From Rattus norvegicus (lineage: Eukaryota; Chordata; Mammalia; Rodentia; Muridae): a DNA stretch of 64,000 bases. The position numbers were made by a program, and so were the translations under genes. This document shows positions 23,396-35,050 of the stretch, piece after piece (within the stretch, counting starts at the first letter, position 1; the number at the start of each line of letters is the position of its first letter). The notes under the pieces were generated by a model. The model worked only from the letters and a program-made list of their open reading frames with translations. It ran no database searches and was not told the DNA's origin. Location: assembly GCF_036323735.1 (NCBI RefSeq), contig NC_086028.1, positions 41,377,501-41,441,500 of the forward strand, given 5' to 3'.

Positions 23396-24035
23396 TGAAC
23401 CTTAACATTTTCATCAACATCTAGGTAAAAGTGTTCTAGAGATTTAATTTGAAAATGAATATGAGAACAATATTTTCCTAGTTTGAAGGTTAACAATATG
23501 GAGGTAACCAGTGCATATCTTTATTGTAATAATTACAGCACATTCCTCACCAGGAGGCAAGAAATTGATCCAAGCATGCTGCTTTTCCTGGAAAGATCAT
23601 TTCACCTTCTCTCTTACCCTTCTGCCCTTTCCTTCTTTAGTCTAATTCAACCCTTTTCCAGGGATTGGTTAAAACTTAGGCCAGGGCATCTCAATTTAAA
23701 TGAAAAGGCCATCAGCAAGCAAGAGGGGGTTGGAGTAGTCATTGCTCTATCAACTCTGACAAGCACGAAGGCTTTTTGGGGGTTGTGTGCAGTTTGTGGT
23801 TCCTTTGCTTCTCATTCACTGCTTGTGATGCCACTCACATGTCTTCACTCTGGTCCAATGTGGCAGGGGAACCCTGAGCATCACAAAATATAGGTGGTGC
23901 AATTTCCTCCCACTCCTCCCTTCCTTCCTCTAAAGGTTTGGCCCAGCCTTTTGTTTCTTTGTTATGGACTGAGAGCCTTGGGCTTAAGTGAGCCCCACCT
24001 CCAGCCTATTTGCAATTTTTACTTTCAGATGGGCT
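23396..24035. other. Unassigned segment with a 136-codon chance frame
   Basis: The plus-strand open frame 23483-23893 has no recognised domain, signal peptide or splice context. No repeat family recognised. Confidence 0.4.
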
Positions 24036-24230
24036 GGCTTTGAACTTTCTCTGTAACCCAACTAGCTTTCAGTTCCTTAAGTCTCTTGGGCTCATGGTGG
24101 CCAGAAGAGACTTGTATCCCATGGAACTGGAGTTACAGATGGTTGTAAGTCACCATGTGAGTGCTGGGAATAGAACCTGGTTCTCCGGAAAAGCAATAAG
24201 TGTTCTTAACTCCTGAGCCACTAGCCTTGA
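24036..24230 (-). mobile_element. B3 SINE, with B1-like scrap at its left
   Basis: The plus strand carries ggaactggagttacagatgg ttgtaagtcaccatgtgagt gctgggaatagaacctgg and ends ttcttaactcctgagccact, the reversed B3. The first 50 bases (ggctttgaactttctctgta) look like a reversed B1 remnant. Confidence 0.75.
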
Positions 24231-24289
24231 ACACCCTATTCTCCTGCCTCTGCTTTGCAAATGGCTGCAATGACAGGCCTGCATCTTAG

Positions 24290-24600
24290 AGTTTGATCAT
24301 AGGTGTTCCCAGAAGTCTATGTGCTCTAAGTGTGGTTGCTGACCCCAAATGTGATTGAGAAGTGCTGAGACCTTTAGACCATGGAGCCTAGTGAAAGGAG
24401 GTTAGCTCACTGGTGCTGCACCCCTTAGGGAATACTGGCATTCATCACCTTCCTGTCTCTCTCATGCTTCCTGGTCAGTCACTCTGGAGGAATTAGGTCA
24501 CCTTGGCCACATACTTGCAACAAAACACATGGTATCATCATAGTCCAAAGCAACATGTACAAGTGAACACAGCCTGAAATAAACTTCCCATCTTTTTAAC
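24290..24600 (+). mobile_element. MaLR-like LTR remnant
   Basis: aagtctatgtgctctaagtg tggttgctgaccccaaatgt, gagaagtgctgagaccttta gaccatggagcctagtg and the terminal-like gcctgaaataaacttcccat fit a rodent MaLR LTR. Confidence 0.45.
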
Positions 24601-24737
24601 ATGAGTACCTCATGTACTTTGCCACAATTTCAGAAATTAATTAGCACACATCTCTGTTAATAACACACACAGAAACATACTTGCATACACATACACAGAT
24701 ACATACACCCACTCAAATACATACACATATACTACAC

Positions 24738-24741
<4 letters not shown>

Positions 24742-24788
<47 letters not shown>
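24742..24788. repeat. (AG)n microsatellite preceded by CA-rich stretch
   Basis: 47-base AG run; the preceding 80 bases are acac/atac-rich. Confidence 0.97.
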
Positions 24789-24790
<2 letters not shown>

Positions 24791-25937
24791 ATCACAAGTG
24801 ACCTCTGGACAGGACAGAAGATTGCAGGGAATTGGGGGTCAGGAAAATCACTTGAGCAAGGAACACGTAGTACAGAGAAATCTTGAAAAATTTCCTGGAC
24901 AGCCATTTGTGTACAAAGAGGAAAACATCATGCCAGCTTTACACGAATAAACATGTCTGCAGTCAGGAGTCAGTGAGAAAGGATTGGAGTCATCCCTGGG
25001 ATTCCAGTGAAGATCCAACCATGTCCTTCTGAGGGAGCAAGCCAAAGAGGACTCAGACATGTACTCCTAGCTGAATCTGCACATACAGAAATACATAATG
25101 ATTAATGAAATCAAATCAATATCTATGTCTCCTGGCTCATGCTCAGTAGATCACAATCATTTTGATTGCCAATGCAAGTTTAAATGAAACAGTCTTTTCA
25201 TCTCAACAAGTAATATTTCATATTCAATATTCACAGTTCATAGAAACTTCCTTAGGTCACACGCCTTCCTATGTTATCTGAGAACACCACAGAAAATTTA
25301 GTGGATAAAAAAATACTTTGCTCACTAAAGTTCATATAATGAATACATACATGAATATGAGTAAACATGTCAGTTTTGAATCGTACCCACACTGTCCAAG
25401 GAGACTGAGCTTATAGTTAGCCACTTCCTGGGGTCTTTTATTAAATAGCTTTTTGGTTTGTGAAATACAGTTGTATTTAAATTCCAAAAACTTTAATTAT
25501 TTTCCCTCAGTGCTACTAGCGAAATAAATGCCATTGTCTCATGCTTCCTTCAAATAAAACACAGCATGTAAGGGACACTGAAAGTACTGTCTTCTGGTAA
25601 ATGAAGCCACCAAGTGTTAAGGAATCACCGTGTGCCATTCACCCCTGTGCCTCTTGTGTATCGCCTACTCTCATACGATATGAATGTCCCTGGGTTTCGG
25701 AGCCTGGGTGATCATGGCGATAGCCGATACGATCTCATCTATAACAAGGAGAGAGACACAGTTGTATGCTGTCAAACCCAATCTGTAGTGATATGGAAGG
25801 TGTTGAAATTATCCCACCTCTAACACTGGTCTGACTGAAGCTTCATCTATCTCAATTCTAGAGACTGAAAGCATGTTTATATTTATATCACACAAAGGAA
25901 CTATTTATCCAGTTATCTAAGTAGACACCTACAGAAG
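24789..25937. other. Unassigned AT-rich non-coding sequence
   Basis: More than 1.1 kb without recognisable repeat or gene. Short frames overlap on both strands. Confidence 0.4.
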
Positions 25938-26165
25938 GCTGGGATAATGGGGCAGGTTTATGATCCCAGACACTCAGAACACTGACGGAAGAGGTGGGCA
26001 AAGCCTGCCTGGTCTATGGAGTGAATTCAGAGGGAATCTGATAAAACATAGACCCTGTGTCAAAATAAAAAGTTCAAAAGTGCCAGGGTTACTTTTCAGT
26101 GTGTGGCACTTGCCTAACATGCCTGAGGCCCTGGACTTACTAGACTTAGCCTCTAGACATACAAA
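25938..26165 (+). mobile_element. B1-like SINE followed by an ID-like SINE
   Basis: The first part, aggctgggataatggggcag gtttatgatcccagacactc ... agaccctgtgtcaaaataaa, is a diverged B1. The second, from 26085, reads cttgcctaacatgcctgagg ccctggacttactag, an old ID body. The order matches 10744-10968. Confidence 0.55.
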
Positions 26166-27559
26166 GCAGAGATTAAAATGTCAGACAGAAACAAAATATT
26201 TAAAGAGGATTACAATACGATGTACCAAGGAAAAAGAAATATGGATGCAATAAAAAAAAGTACTAACCTCCATATGTGTATATGCGTGTTGCAATTACTT
26301 CAAAAATCCAAATCATTATTATTTTTGAGTTTCCCAGTAGCAAAGCAAAAGGGGATATACAACATTTCCACAGAACAATAATGATAACAATAATTTATTG
26401 AAACCTCTTCCCAAACTCTTAGTCTCTTTTGGTTCAGCCATACCCCAAACAGGAGTTATAAGCAAATGAGGGGTTTGACACCATATAAAATTGAATGGAA
26501 GGAGGCAAACATGGATAAGGAATAAAACAGGCTCTCTCTCCCTGTAAAACAAATGTGTGGCTTATGATATTCATCCTTTGGAAGCACCAATAATTACTTA
26601 GATGCAAACTTCCACTTTGTTTGAGTCCAGTTAGGAGATGTTTCAAAACTAAATGAGAGCTCAGATATTTCCTGTGGTCATTTAAGAATTCTGTATGTTT
26701 TCACTGTGTCATAATAACTTTTAAGGCTGAAACTTGCTAGGGATAATTATAAACTCCTAAGGGGAAAAGCTAGCTAGCTAGCTAATTGGCACTACTTAAT
26801 TCATGAAATACTGATTCTTAATTCTAAGCAGGGCTGGAGTTCCCGTTCCCCAATGAGGTTATGGTCCTGAAAGTTCCATCCCCAAGAGATAAATTGTGTA
26901 AGCTATCAACCTGTCAGCATCCACCATCTATAGAGCAGAGCAGACATTCTGCACACCATGTACACATATGTGTGTGGTTATCTGATTCACAGCACTAATA
27001 TCTCCAGCCCAGAGTATTAAAATCCCAAACCATATCCAATCTCCAGCATCATCACACCCTAAAATCTACCTGCCACTTTTAAACTGCTTCCGAATTCTGC
27101 TTAAAGCCTTCTCAGGGGTTTCCAGAATTAGATTATTTTTTATTTTAAAAATATGCCTTATATACAACAATACAAGATACATATTAAATAACACTGCAAT
27201 AGGAAGATTTGAAAGAATGTTAGACATCAGGAACAAAAACGAAAATTTCCACATTGCAAGCCCCCCCATCTTCATTGTTTTCCAAAATTACTTTTCTCTA
27301 AATGGGTGTCAATGGGCAAATTATTTGGTGATTCCTTATGAGTAATTTCCTATTACACTTATGGTCAGTGACAGCAAAGAGAAAGAAAGACCAGCCTTCA
27401 CAATCACTGCCGAAAAGGAATAACTCAAGCTGCATTCCCTTGTGTGCAAAAATGCTTCTTGCTACATTCATATCCAGAAAGTTGAATTGATTTATCCACC
27501 ACAAGAGAAAAAAAATGACAGGATTGAAACAAACAAACAAAAGAATCTTTCTATTCTCT
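26166..27559. other. Unassigned AT-rich non-coding sequence
   Basis: No recognised family. A small gctagctagctagctaa run sits at about 26768-26784. No credible open frame. Confidence 0.4.
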
Positions 27560-28405
27560 CTCATATCTTCTTTTGAAAACTCCTGATAATGGTCCCCAAA
27601 GCTCAGCCAAACAAGCTTTGTCTTTTCCTCTGCCTTCCCCATCACCCGCCCCCTCCCGCCTGTCTCCACCCACTCCATCCAGCCACACCCACCTCCCTTC
27701 CAGGCCACAAGTGATGTCCCGGATCACTCCCCTCCCCCTTGTATTGAAAATGATTGCTTCTTTCCCTCACATAATATCTCCTGATTATGTTTTCTGCTCC
27801 CTCTACTTCTCTCAGCTCCTCTACATCTCCCTTCCCATCTGGATCCACTCCCTTTCTGTCTCTCATTGAAAAAACAGGCTTCTAGGGGATAACAGTAGGA
27901 TAAAATATGAGTAATAATAAAAGAAACCAGCATTGAACAAAACAAACCAACAGAAGGGAAAGAGCACAGGAAGGCACAAGACTCAGAGGCCCACTCATTC
28001 ACTCACTCAGGGTTCCCATAAAAAACACTGAACTAGAAGCCATAATATATGCACAGAGACCCATACAGGTCCTGGGCACGCTGCCTCAGTCTCTGTGAGC
28101 TCACGGAACTTTGCTCATGTTGATTTAGCAGGCCTTGTTCTTGGTGCCCTTCTCCTCCAGCTCTCCTACTCTTTCTGCCTCCTCTCCTTCAGGGTTCCCT
28201 GCACCCGGAGGGGAGAGATTTGATGGAGACACCCCCTTTATAGCTGTGAGTTCCAGTGTTCCCCTTCATGTGTAATGTCTGACTGAGGCTCTCTGTATTT
28301 GTTCCCATCTGCTGCAGGAGGAACCTTCTCTGTTGATGTCTGAGCAAGACACTGGCGTAAGAACATAGCAAAATGTCACTAAGAGTCATTTTATTGCTAG
28401 TCTTT
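27560..28405 (-). mobile_element. Lx-type L1 3' UTR, minus orientation
   Basis: The minus strand reads cagcagatgggaacaaatac agagagcctcagtcagacat, tgtctccatcaaatctctcc cctcc, gcctgctaaatcaacatgag, tgggaaccctgagtgagtga, then a polypurine stretch (27850-27600). These are Lx L1 3' UTR landmarks, related to 15600-15900. The 136-codon minus frame at 27298-27708 overlaps it and is not a gene. Confidence 0.55.
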
Positions 28406-28564
28406 TCCTTTGGAACAGTACTATTTGGTCCTCCTCCTATTCTTAGATGACCTGATTAATATCTCCTTAATCTTTTGTGACAACACTGTTTTTCTACTGC
28501 ATTTACTCTATTCATTCTATTTTATTTCCTCTTTTTTCTTGTTAAGATTTAAATTCTATGAGTT

Positions 28565-28705
28565 CCCAAGATGCTTAAGAAAATGTGTGGAATCCCCCAG
28601 AACTTGAGTCACTGATGGTTGTGAGCCACTATATGGTGGTGGGAACTGATCCTGGCCCCTCTGCAAGAGTAACCAGTGCCCCTAACCACTGAGCCCTCTC
28701 TCCTC
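28565..28705 (-). mobile_element. B3 SINE, partial
   Basis: Plus strand: tggaatcccccagaacttga gtcactgatggttgtgagcc actatatggtggtgggaact and ccctaaccactgagccctct ctcc, the reversed head. Confidence 0.8.
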
Positions 28706-28892
28706 AACTCAACTTCTTCTGTGACAGACACACACATGGGATAAATGCATACAAGTAAGCAAAAATATTCATATACATAAATATCTAAAATATTTTAATT
28801 CTATGAGTACTATGAACTTTTGTATAATTTGTCTTGAATTCCCAATGTCTAAGTTGAATTTTAGTCCAGATTAAAGATTCCATGTGTATTTG

Positions 28893-29003
28893 GAGGGAGG
28901 AAGGAAAGACAGAAAGAAGGAAGGAAGGAAGGAAGGAAGGAAGGAAGGAAGGGAGGGAGGGAGGGAGGGAGGGAAGGAGGGAGGAAGGGAGGGAGGGAGG
29001 AAG
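28893..29003. repeat. (GGAA)n / (GGGA)n purine repeat
   Basis: gaag units followed by ggga units, then mixed. All G-rich on the plus strand, with several groups of four G-triplets, so G-quadruplex formation is possible. Confidence 0.95.
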
Positions 29004-29191
29004 CAAACTGCTTCTGTAAATAAATTGTCCCCAGCCAGATTCTGCATGGACAATGATTCAATAATATCAAACTGATACTCATAAATGTAAACCCATCCTC
29101 CCAAAACAGAAGAGAATCAAGAACTGAGCGCGTTTATTTATTGTTTCACAGAACAGAATGTAAGTTACCTTCAACCTTTCCTGATCTAATT

Positions 29192-30550
29192 TGTCATTGA
29201 GAGCTAAAAGTTCAATTAATCAAGTTCTGAGTATCGGATTGTGAATTTGCACAACAGTAGAATTAAAGATCATTACAATTATGCAAAGATGAAAACTGCA
29301 GTATAGTGGGTATCTCTAAATTCCCATAAAAATGATATCTGAATGATGCAGGTCAGCAAGGTTTAAAAAGTGAGTTTATCAATTTATTTTGTTAATTGTG
29401 ACATATTTTGTCTTGGAATGGGACTCTTCAGGAGAATTGAATGAATCACACTCAAAAAGGAAGAAAGAAAAGAAACAGGTTTGATATTCTCAAGGAGGAG
29501 TATGCTGTAGGTTTAGATTTTCCAAATCTACTTCAATAAGGGCTCTCAACTGCTTTGACCCCTCTTTCTAGCCCATTGTCCAAAGGGAGAAGAGAAAAGG
29601 TGGTAAATAGAACAAGTGGAAATGGACCTGTTTAGAAGTAGTTTCTTGGGGCAATTCCAATCTCCGTTGTCAGGATGCCAGCGGTCCAGTTGAATAGTAT
29701 CAGTATGTCAATAGTCCAGTTCAAAGAGCATTACCAAACACAAATCAGAGGTGGACAATCTCGCAGAAGCAACAAGAATCAGTGAGATCCAGCAGAAATG
29801 GCCTGAGTCGGCTGAAGCCACCAGAACCACCTGAAAATCCAGGAAAAGTTCTCTGCTGTGCCTCTCTCAACAAAATACAGATCAACAGACTTGAAACCAA
29901 GGAAGCATTGCACAAAGTGTTGCACGGCTAGCATCATTGTCCATTGGATCTGACTTATATGTCATGTGTCCTCTCGTGGGTCTTGCTTCAGCCACACCAC
30001 CCATGAGTCTGCATCACATAGCACAACCAGAAATTTCCACTTCAGTGTGGGAAACATTTGTCCTCCCAGTGAGAACGGTAATTTAGGGGTTTGCTGATCT
30101 GAAAATGGTCTGTATTTGTGTCTTTTGGCAGGTTGTGGTGATTTTGGCTCCAGACATAAATCAATGTATGATTTTGCTTGCATCTGCGTATCCTAGTTAG
30201 CAATGGTCTTCATGTTAAGACACATGGTTCACACTGAGTAGGAAAAGGACTTTCTTCCGTAAATTGTAGTTTTACTATCAGTTACTCAGATCCCTGAATT
30301 CTTACCTGCCTAGCACCCATTGTCCTTGGTTTGCTTTTGTTCCTGTCCCTGCCATGGGGCACAGCACATCCATCTCCTCTTATACGGGGTTCAGGACTTG
30401 CTCCCTTACTGAATAATTTAGCTTGTACTGACTGAGCCCTTGATAAATGTGCACTGTCATTAAGAGCTAGCACTCAAGTCCCTAGCAATGAGACTTGAAT
30501 TTGAACAACAGTGAAATTAAAGATCATTGCAGACAATTATGCAATGAGAA
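29192..30550. other. Segment bounded by diverged direct repeats
   Basis: A roughly 100-bp block at 29192-29291 recurs at 30455-30550 in the same orientation: both have tgtcatt.agagcta at the start, then cagtagaattaaagatcatt versus cagtgaaattaaagatcatt and attatgca. Between them, 1.16 kb of sequence contains tgagatccagcagaaatggc and ttgcttcagccacaccaccc, which have the flavour of an ERV LTR. I cannot name the family. Confidence 0.45.
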
Positions 30551-31499
30551 CCAGAGTGTCTTGTGCTCTCTGAAGCCCAGGAAGTAAGTAAATAAATAGG
30601 CAACTGACCCAGACAGATGCTGTTGCCACCTTGCCAAGCACCACACTGTCAGGGAAGACATCTGATAGTATTCTGAACTTTGCTAAGCTCCGAACAACAA
30701 GTAACTTTCCTGGACACCTGAGGTGGTCCGTTGTGGGCAGCAGTAGCTGTCAAGGGAGTGTGGATTGATTGAAATCATCCACACATGGGTGGAAAACCAA
30801 CTTCTAATGATGGCAAAGTCCTCACAGGACCACCGAATGTGAGTGCAGCTGGAAGATCAGACCAACTTAGCCTTTCTGTTCCTTTTCTACACACAGTGAT
30901 GCCAATCCACATGAAATATAGATGAGTTCCCAGCAAGAGTGAGGGCTCCAGCTCGTTTTCCTCCTGCACTGGATGAGGCTAAGTCTTCCAGGAACTCAAG
31001 GTGTGCAAACAGGGCTGCCACCCACCTTCATAGAAGATGCTGGCTGTGAGCTCAGACTGCAGCCGTCTTTGATCTCAGTGGAAAGTCAACTGTTAGATCT
31101 ACTGCAGAAAACCCTGAGGCTAGAAAATTAGCTAGTCCTTCTTTAACCTTGACTCTGCTAAGCCACAGAAACAGACAGAGCTGACAGGAAACTCAATATA
31201 AACACTATGACATGAAGGTGACTATTTCAGTGTGTCGCCTTGTGTGATGATGCTCACTTCTAACTAGATGTTAGTCTTCCATAGAGTAGATGCGAGAAAT
31301 GCATTTATTCAAACAGGTTTCCCAGATATCCATCTGTGCATTTTTTTTCTAGCTTAAATATTCTTGGATAAACTATGAAAATTCAAATTAGTATCAAAAG
31401 TCTCAAACTAAACATTTAGATCTGAGTGCTGGGTCTTAAGACTTAGCTACTGAACAGTCGTGGGATTTTGATTAACCAGGACACTAAGCAATCAGTCTC
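30551..31499. other. Unassigned non-coding sequence
   Basis: No recognised repeat or gene. Confidence 0.4.
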
Positions 31500-31680
31500 T
31501 TTTTTTAGAGTTTATTTAAGGTGCATGTTTACCTGGATATATGTTACATGTACCACATGGAGGCTAAGAATGGACACTGAACCCCTAAAACTAGAGTTAC
31601 AGGTAGTTGTCAGTCACCTTGTGGGTGCTGGGAATGCAAGAACCCTTCACTGCTGCCAACCCCCAGAACAGTGGTTTTTG
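31500..31680 (-). mobile_element. B3 SINE
   Basis: Plus strand: ttttttagagtttatttaag (tail reversed), actagagttacaggtagttg tcagtcaccttgtgggtgct gggaatgcaag, then a decayed head. Confidence 0.7.
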
Positions 31681-32429
31681 TTACTAGCACAGCTATTTTG
31701 CAGTTTTGTGTTCCTGTTTAAGATTCTGTTTGCGTAAAGGAGCCAGGTGCTTAAAACAAACATTTTCAAATCAATGAGCTCATCCAAAACTGTGATCACG
31801 GCCTAAGATTTGCCTTTATTTGTTGTTATTTGTTTTGTTTTACAGGCAGGACCTCATATCCATTGCATCTTATGCAGAAGCTATAATTTTCCCACTTATG
31901 GACAAAAAAAAACAGTCCTTCAAGAGGGATTTCAATAATCTTCAGGAAAAAAATGTTTCACTAGGGAAAATGTAGGACTCTGATGAACTAAGGGACTTAG
32001 AGGGTTCCTGGCCTTAGGTAATGCAAAAACTTTCTAAAATCACCTTTATACGCTGACATTCCTGGGAACAGATTGCTTCAGAGTTACATTGAGCACAGCC
32101 CTGTACTGAATGCATTTAAGAAATAATTGTGGCTCAGACCAACTCCTCTCTCCGAGGGGTTCACAATCCTATATGGGAAGTAAGCCACCTCGGCTAGTTA
32201 CCTACCGGTAGAAAATGAGAAAGTTGCAGGATCCACATAAGATACAGTGAACAGGAGGCCCAGCCTCAGAAGCAAAACAAGTAATAGTGACAAAGAAAAA
32301 CAGCTGCAGAGGAGCAAATCTTAAAGGGGAAATGCAATCATTCATTGTATTTCTGGGTTAGGGGGGCATTGCATGGGTGTGTGGACATTCAAGGTAAAAG
32401 GAAGAAGTCAGGTGTCCTCTACCACTCTC
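31681..32429. other. Unassigned non-coding sequence
   Basis: No recognised repeat or gene. Confidence 0.4.
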
Positions 32430-32645
32430 TACCTCATTCCCTTGAGATGTATCTTTCACAAAACTGAAAGCTTGTCCTTTCGGTGGGGCTGGCTAGCATG
32501 TGAGCTTAGGGTAAATCTCACCCCTCAGTATTGGTGTTACAGGCATGGCTGGACTTGCTCATTGTTTTATGTGGGTTAAGAATTCAAACCCGGGTCCTCA
32601 TGTTTGAAGAACAAGCACTATTATTTCCTGAGTATTGCCCAGTAC
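32430..32645 (-). mobile_element. B4-type SINE
   Basis: Plus strand: ggtgttacaggcatggctgg acttg then tttatgtgggttaagaattc aaacccgggtcctcatgttt gaagaacaagcac, the reversed B1-half followed by the reversed tRNA/ID-like head of B4. Confidence 0.6.
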
Positions 32646-32647
32646 CT

Positions 32648-32803
32648 TCCCTCCATGTTTTATTAAGGCAAAGTCTGACGATGCAGTCCTGACTGGTTTG
32701 GAAATCAGTGCATAGGTCAGGTTGGTCTCAAACTTGTAATAATTCCCCTGCCTCTGCTTCCTGGATGATAAGATTACAGGTGTGGACCACCATACCCAGT
32801 GTA
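32648..32803 (-). mobile_element. B1 SINE
   Basis: Plus strand: caggttggtctcaaacttgt, cctctgcttcctggatgata agattacaggtgtggaccac catacccag is a reversed B1. Confidence 0.8.
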
Positions 32804-33299
32804 GGAAATTTAATTTTTTTGTGGGACAGATCAGAAAATACTGAGAAAGTGGCTTCTGGGCTGTGTTTTGTAGGAGTGACTTGGTAATGAGCCTAGGATT
32901 GAAAGCTATGTGAACTCAGTGAGCTAGTGATCAAAGCACAGGACAGAGGTCAACCCTTTGCAGACCACAGGAAGAAGGTAGACTTTTAATTAGAGGACAA
33001 TTCAGTCCCTGTTTGTGTTCTCTGAAAGCCAAAATGCTCGGCTCCCCACTAGGACATCAGGCTGGCCAATTCTTCTCTTACAGAAGGAGGTAGCCACTGC
33101 TGTTGGACTCAGCCACAGAGATTTGAATGGAATCAAGATTTATTGCTTTTCATTTTTCTTACCATAGCAATAATGGACTGTGGATTTAGAGCCCCCTTCA
33201 GAACGCTTCAGTGCCCAGCAGACTTCTGACAGCTATAAGCCATTGTTTTATGGCATGAAAATTACAGGTTGTTTGTTACTAAGGAAGGCTGACTTCCAA
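32804..33299. other. Unassigned non-coding sequence
   Basis: No recognised repeat or gene. Confidence 0.4.
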
Positions 33300-33800
33300 A
33301 ATGGCTCCCGTTTTTCTCGTCCTGGTATCCACAGGGTTGTGTCACACTCTTTGCTTGAGTAGTGGGCCTGCTTCTAAACCACAATATTAGATGGTGTAAG
33401 ATTCCACATACTAAAGCAAGAGGTTCTCCAGCTGGCTTTGAAGAAGGAAAGTGTATTATATATGTTGGGAGAAGGCTTATAAAAGAGCCACTTAATGTGG
33501 AATTGTGACAGCCACAGAAACTAGACATGACTGTTGGTTGACAACCAGACACAAGAGAGGCCCTTCTTCCTTAACAACTGGAAGGAACTGAATTTTGCCA
33601 ACAACCATTACATGAGCTTGGAAGGTAACTCTAAGCTTCAAAAAGCATAACTGCTTACCCCTAGGTCATGGGTAAGAGACCCTATGTAAAAGACCAATTA
33701 AAAATCAACCCTTCAGCCATAGAAAGAGGAGTACAATTATTTTAACATAATCTTTTGTTTATGGTCATTTATTATTCAGCAGTAGAAAACTTAGATTCAC
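33300..33800 (+). mobile_element. MLT1-like MaLR LTR (old mammalian)
   Basis: Landmarks in order: tcacactctttgcttgagta, tctccagctggctttgaaga ag, ttgtgggaga-like text, gactgttggttgacaaccag, aactggaaggaactgaattt tgccaacaacc, tgagcttggaagg, and a terminus-like tattcagcagtagaaaactt ag. Orientation is plus. Confidence 0.65.
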
Positions 33801-33974
33801 TCAAAAAACTAGCCTCCAAGCTTCTGCCTGAGCGATGGGCTGTGAAGTCTAGAATGGTGTTCTAAGTTTCATTTTTAAAGTATTTAGAACTGAGTCAGAG
33901 TCAAATCTGGGCTCTCAGCAAAGATACAGCCTTTGAAAGAATTTAAGAAAAGCTGAAGGGAGAGGAAGATTCAT

Positions 33975-34031
33975 TCTCTCTCTCTCTCTTTCTCTCTCTC
34001 CCTCCCTCCCTTCCTTCCTCCCTCCCTCTCT

Positions 34032-34114
<83 letters not shown>

Positions 34115-34136
34115 GAGAGGGGAGGGAGGGAGGAAG
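33975..34136. repeat. Pyrimidine tract - (CA)21 - purine tract
   Basis: CT/CCCT/CCTT pyrimidines at 33975-34070, CA at 34070-34112, and gggagaggggagggagggag at 34113-34132. The purine end is the reverse complement of cctccctccctctc-like text in the left arm. The G tract also fits a G-quadruplex pattern. Confidence 0.95.
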
Positions 34137-34826
34137 TCCTATTATAATATTCAAGGAAGAGACTTTTAGGCATTGTCATGAAAACTTGAGTTTGAGTAGA
34201 AACAGTCATATGATTAACAAATAAATATATGTGAATCAAGCACATATGGAATACAAACATTTCTTATCAACTTATTCAAATATCTCAAGTCACCTCTCCC
34301 AGGAAAGGGTTGCCATCCTTCACATCGTGTGACACTTTTCTACCTGTACTTTGACTTCATTATAACGCCCATACTCCCTGCCTTCCCCTCGTTTTAATGT
34401 GACAAATGGACCCAAGTTTCATACCTCCTCACCGGCACTGGGAAACTGGTCCATCGATTAACAGGCATTACTTTGGGCAAAAAAGTTTGTCTTCAGCCCA
34501 GAGTAAAATGCCTCTTATCTACACTGAAATTTGAAACACGCACAAGAGTGGCTTATGTTTTATTTACTGGTCCTACTTTCAGGAGGACAGAGTGGCGTGG
34601 AGAGCCTGAAGTTAGTTTCTCAAGTATGATGCTGCATAGCAATCTCTTATGGGCTGTGCTATCATGTTCATGAGGACACAAAGGCTAAGTTAAGTATAAG
34701 TACCAACACCCAAGTTGACACATGATAGCTTCTCCTTAGAGATTCCCCTGTCCCAAAAGATAAGTCAGATCATCCTGAGGGTTCTGTTTTTATCATGCAA
34801 GTGACTCTCTCCTTTACAATGCCTCA
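34137..34826. other. Unassigned non-coding sequence
   Basis: No recognised repeat or gene. Confidence 0.4.
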
Positions 34827-34829
34827 GTG

Positions 34830-35050
34830 GGGGCTGAGAAGATAACTGAGAAATTGAGAGCACTTAATGCTGTCTATCAGAGGACCAGAGTTCAAATCTC
34901 AGCATCCACATGAGGAGGCTCACAAACATGAAATTCTAGCTTCAAGGAATACCACACCCTCTTCTGGCATCTGTGGGCAATGCACTCATTCATACTGGCA
35001 TATACAGAGACATAAATAAAATAAAATAAATCTTAAAAAATAAAAAAAGT
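34830..35050 (+). mobile_element. B2/B3 SINE
   Basis: gggggctgagaagataactg agaaattgagagcactt, tcagaggaccagagttcaaa tctcagcatccacatgagg, accctcttctggcatctgtg and a terminal ataaataaaataaaataaat. Confidence 0.85.

Noticed and set aside
23483..23893. 136-codon plus-strand frame
   Set aside because: No recognisable domain and no supporting signals; treated as chance.
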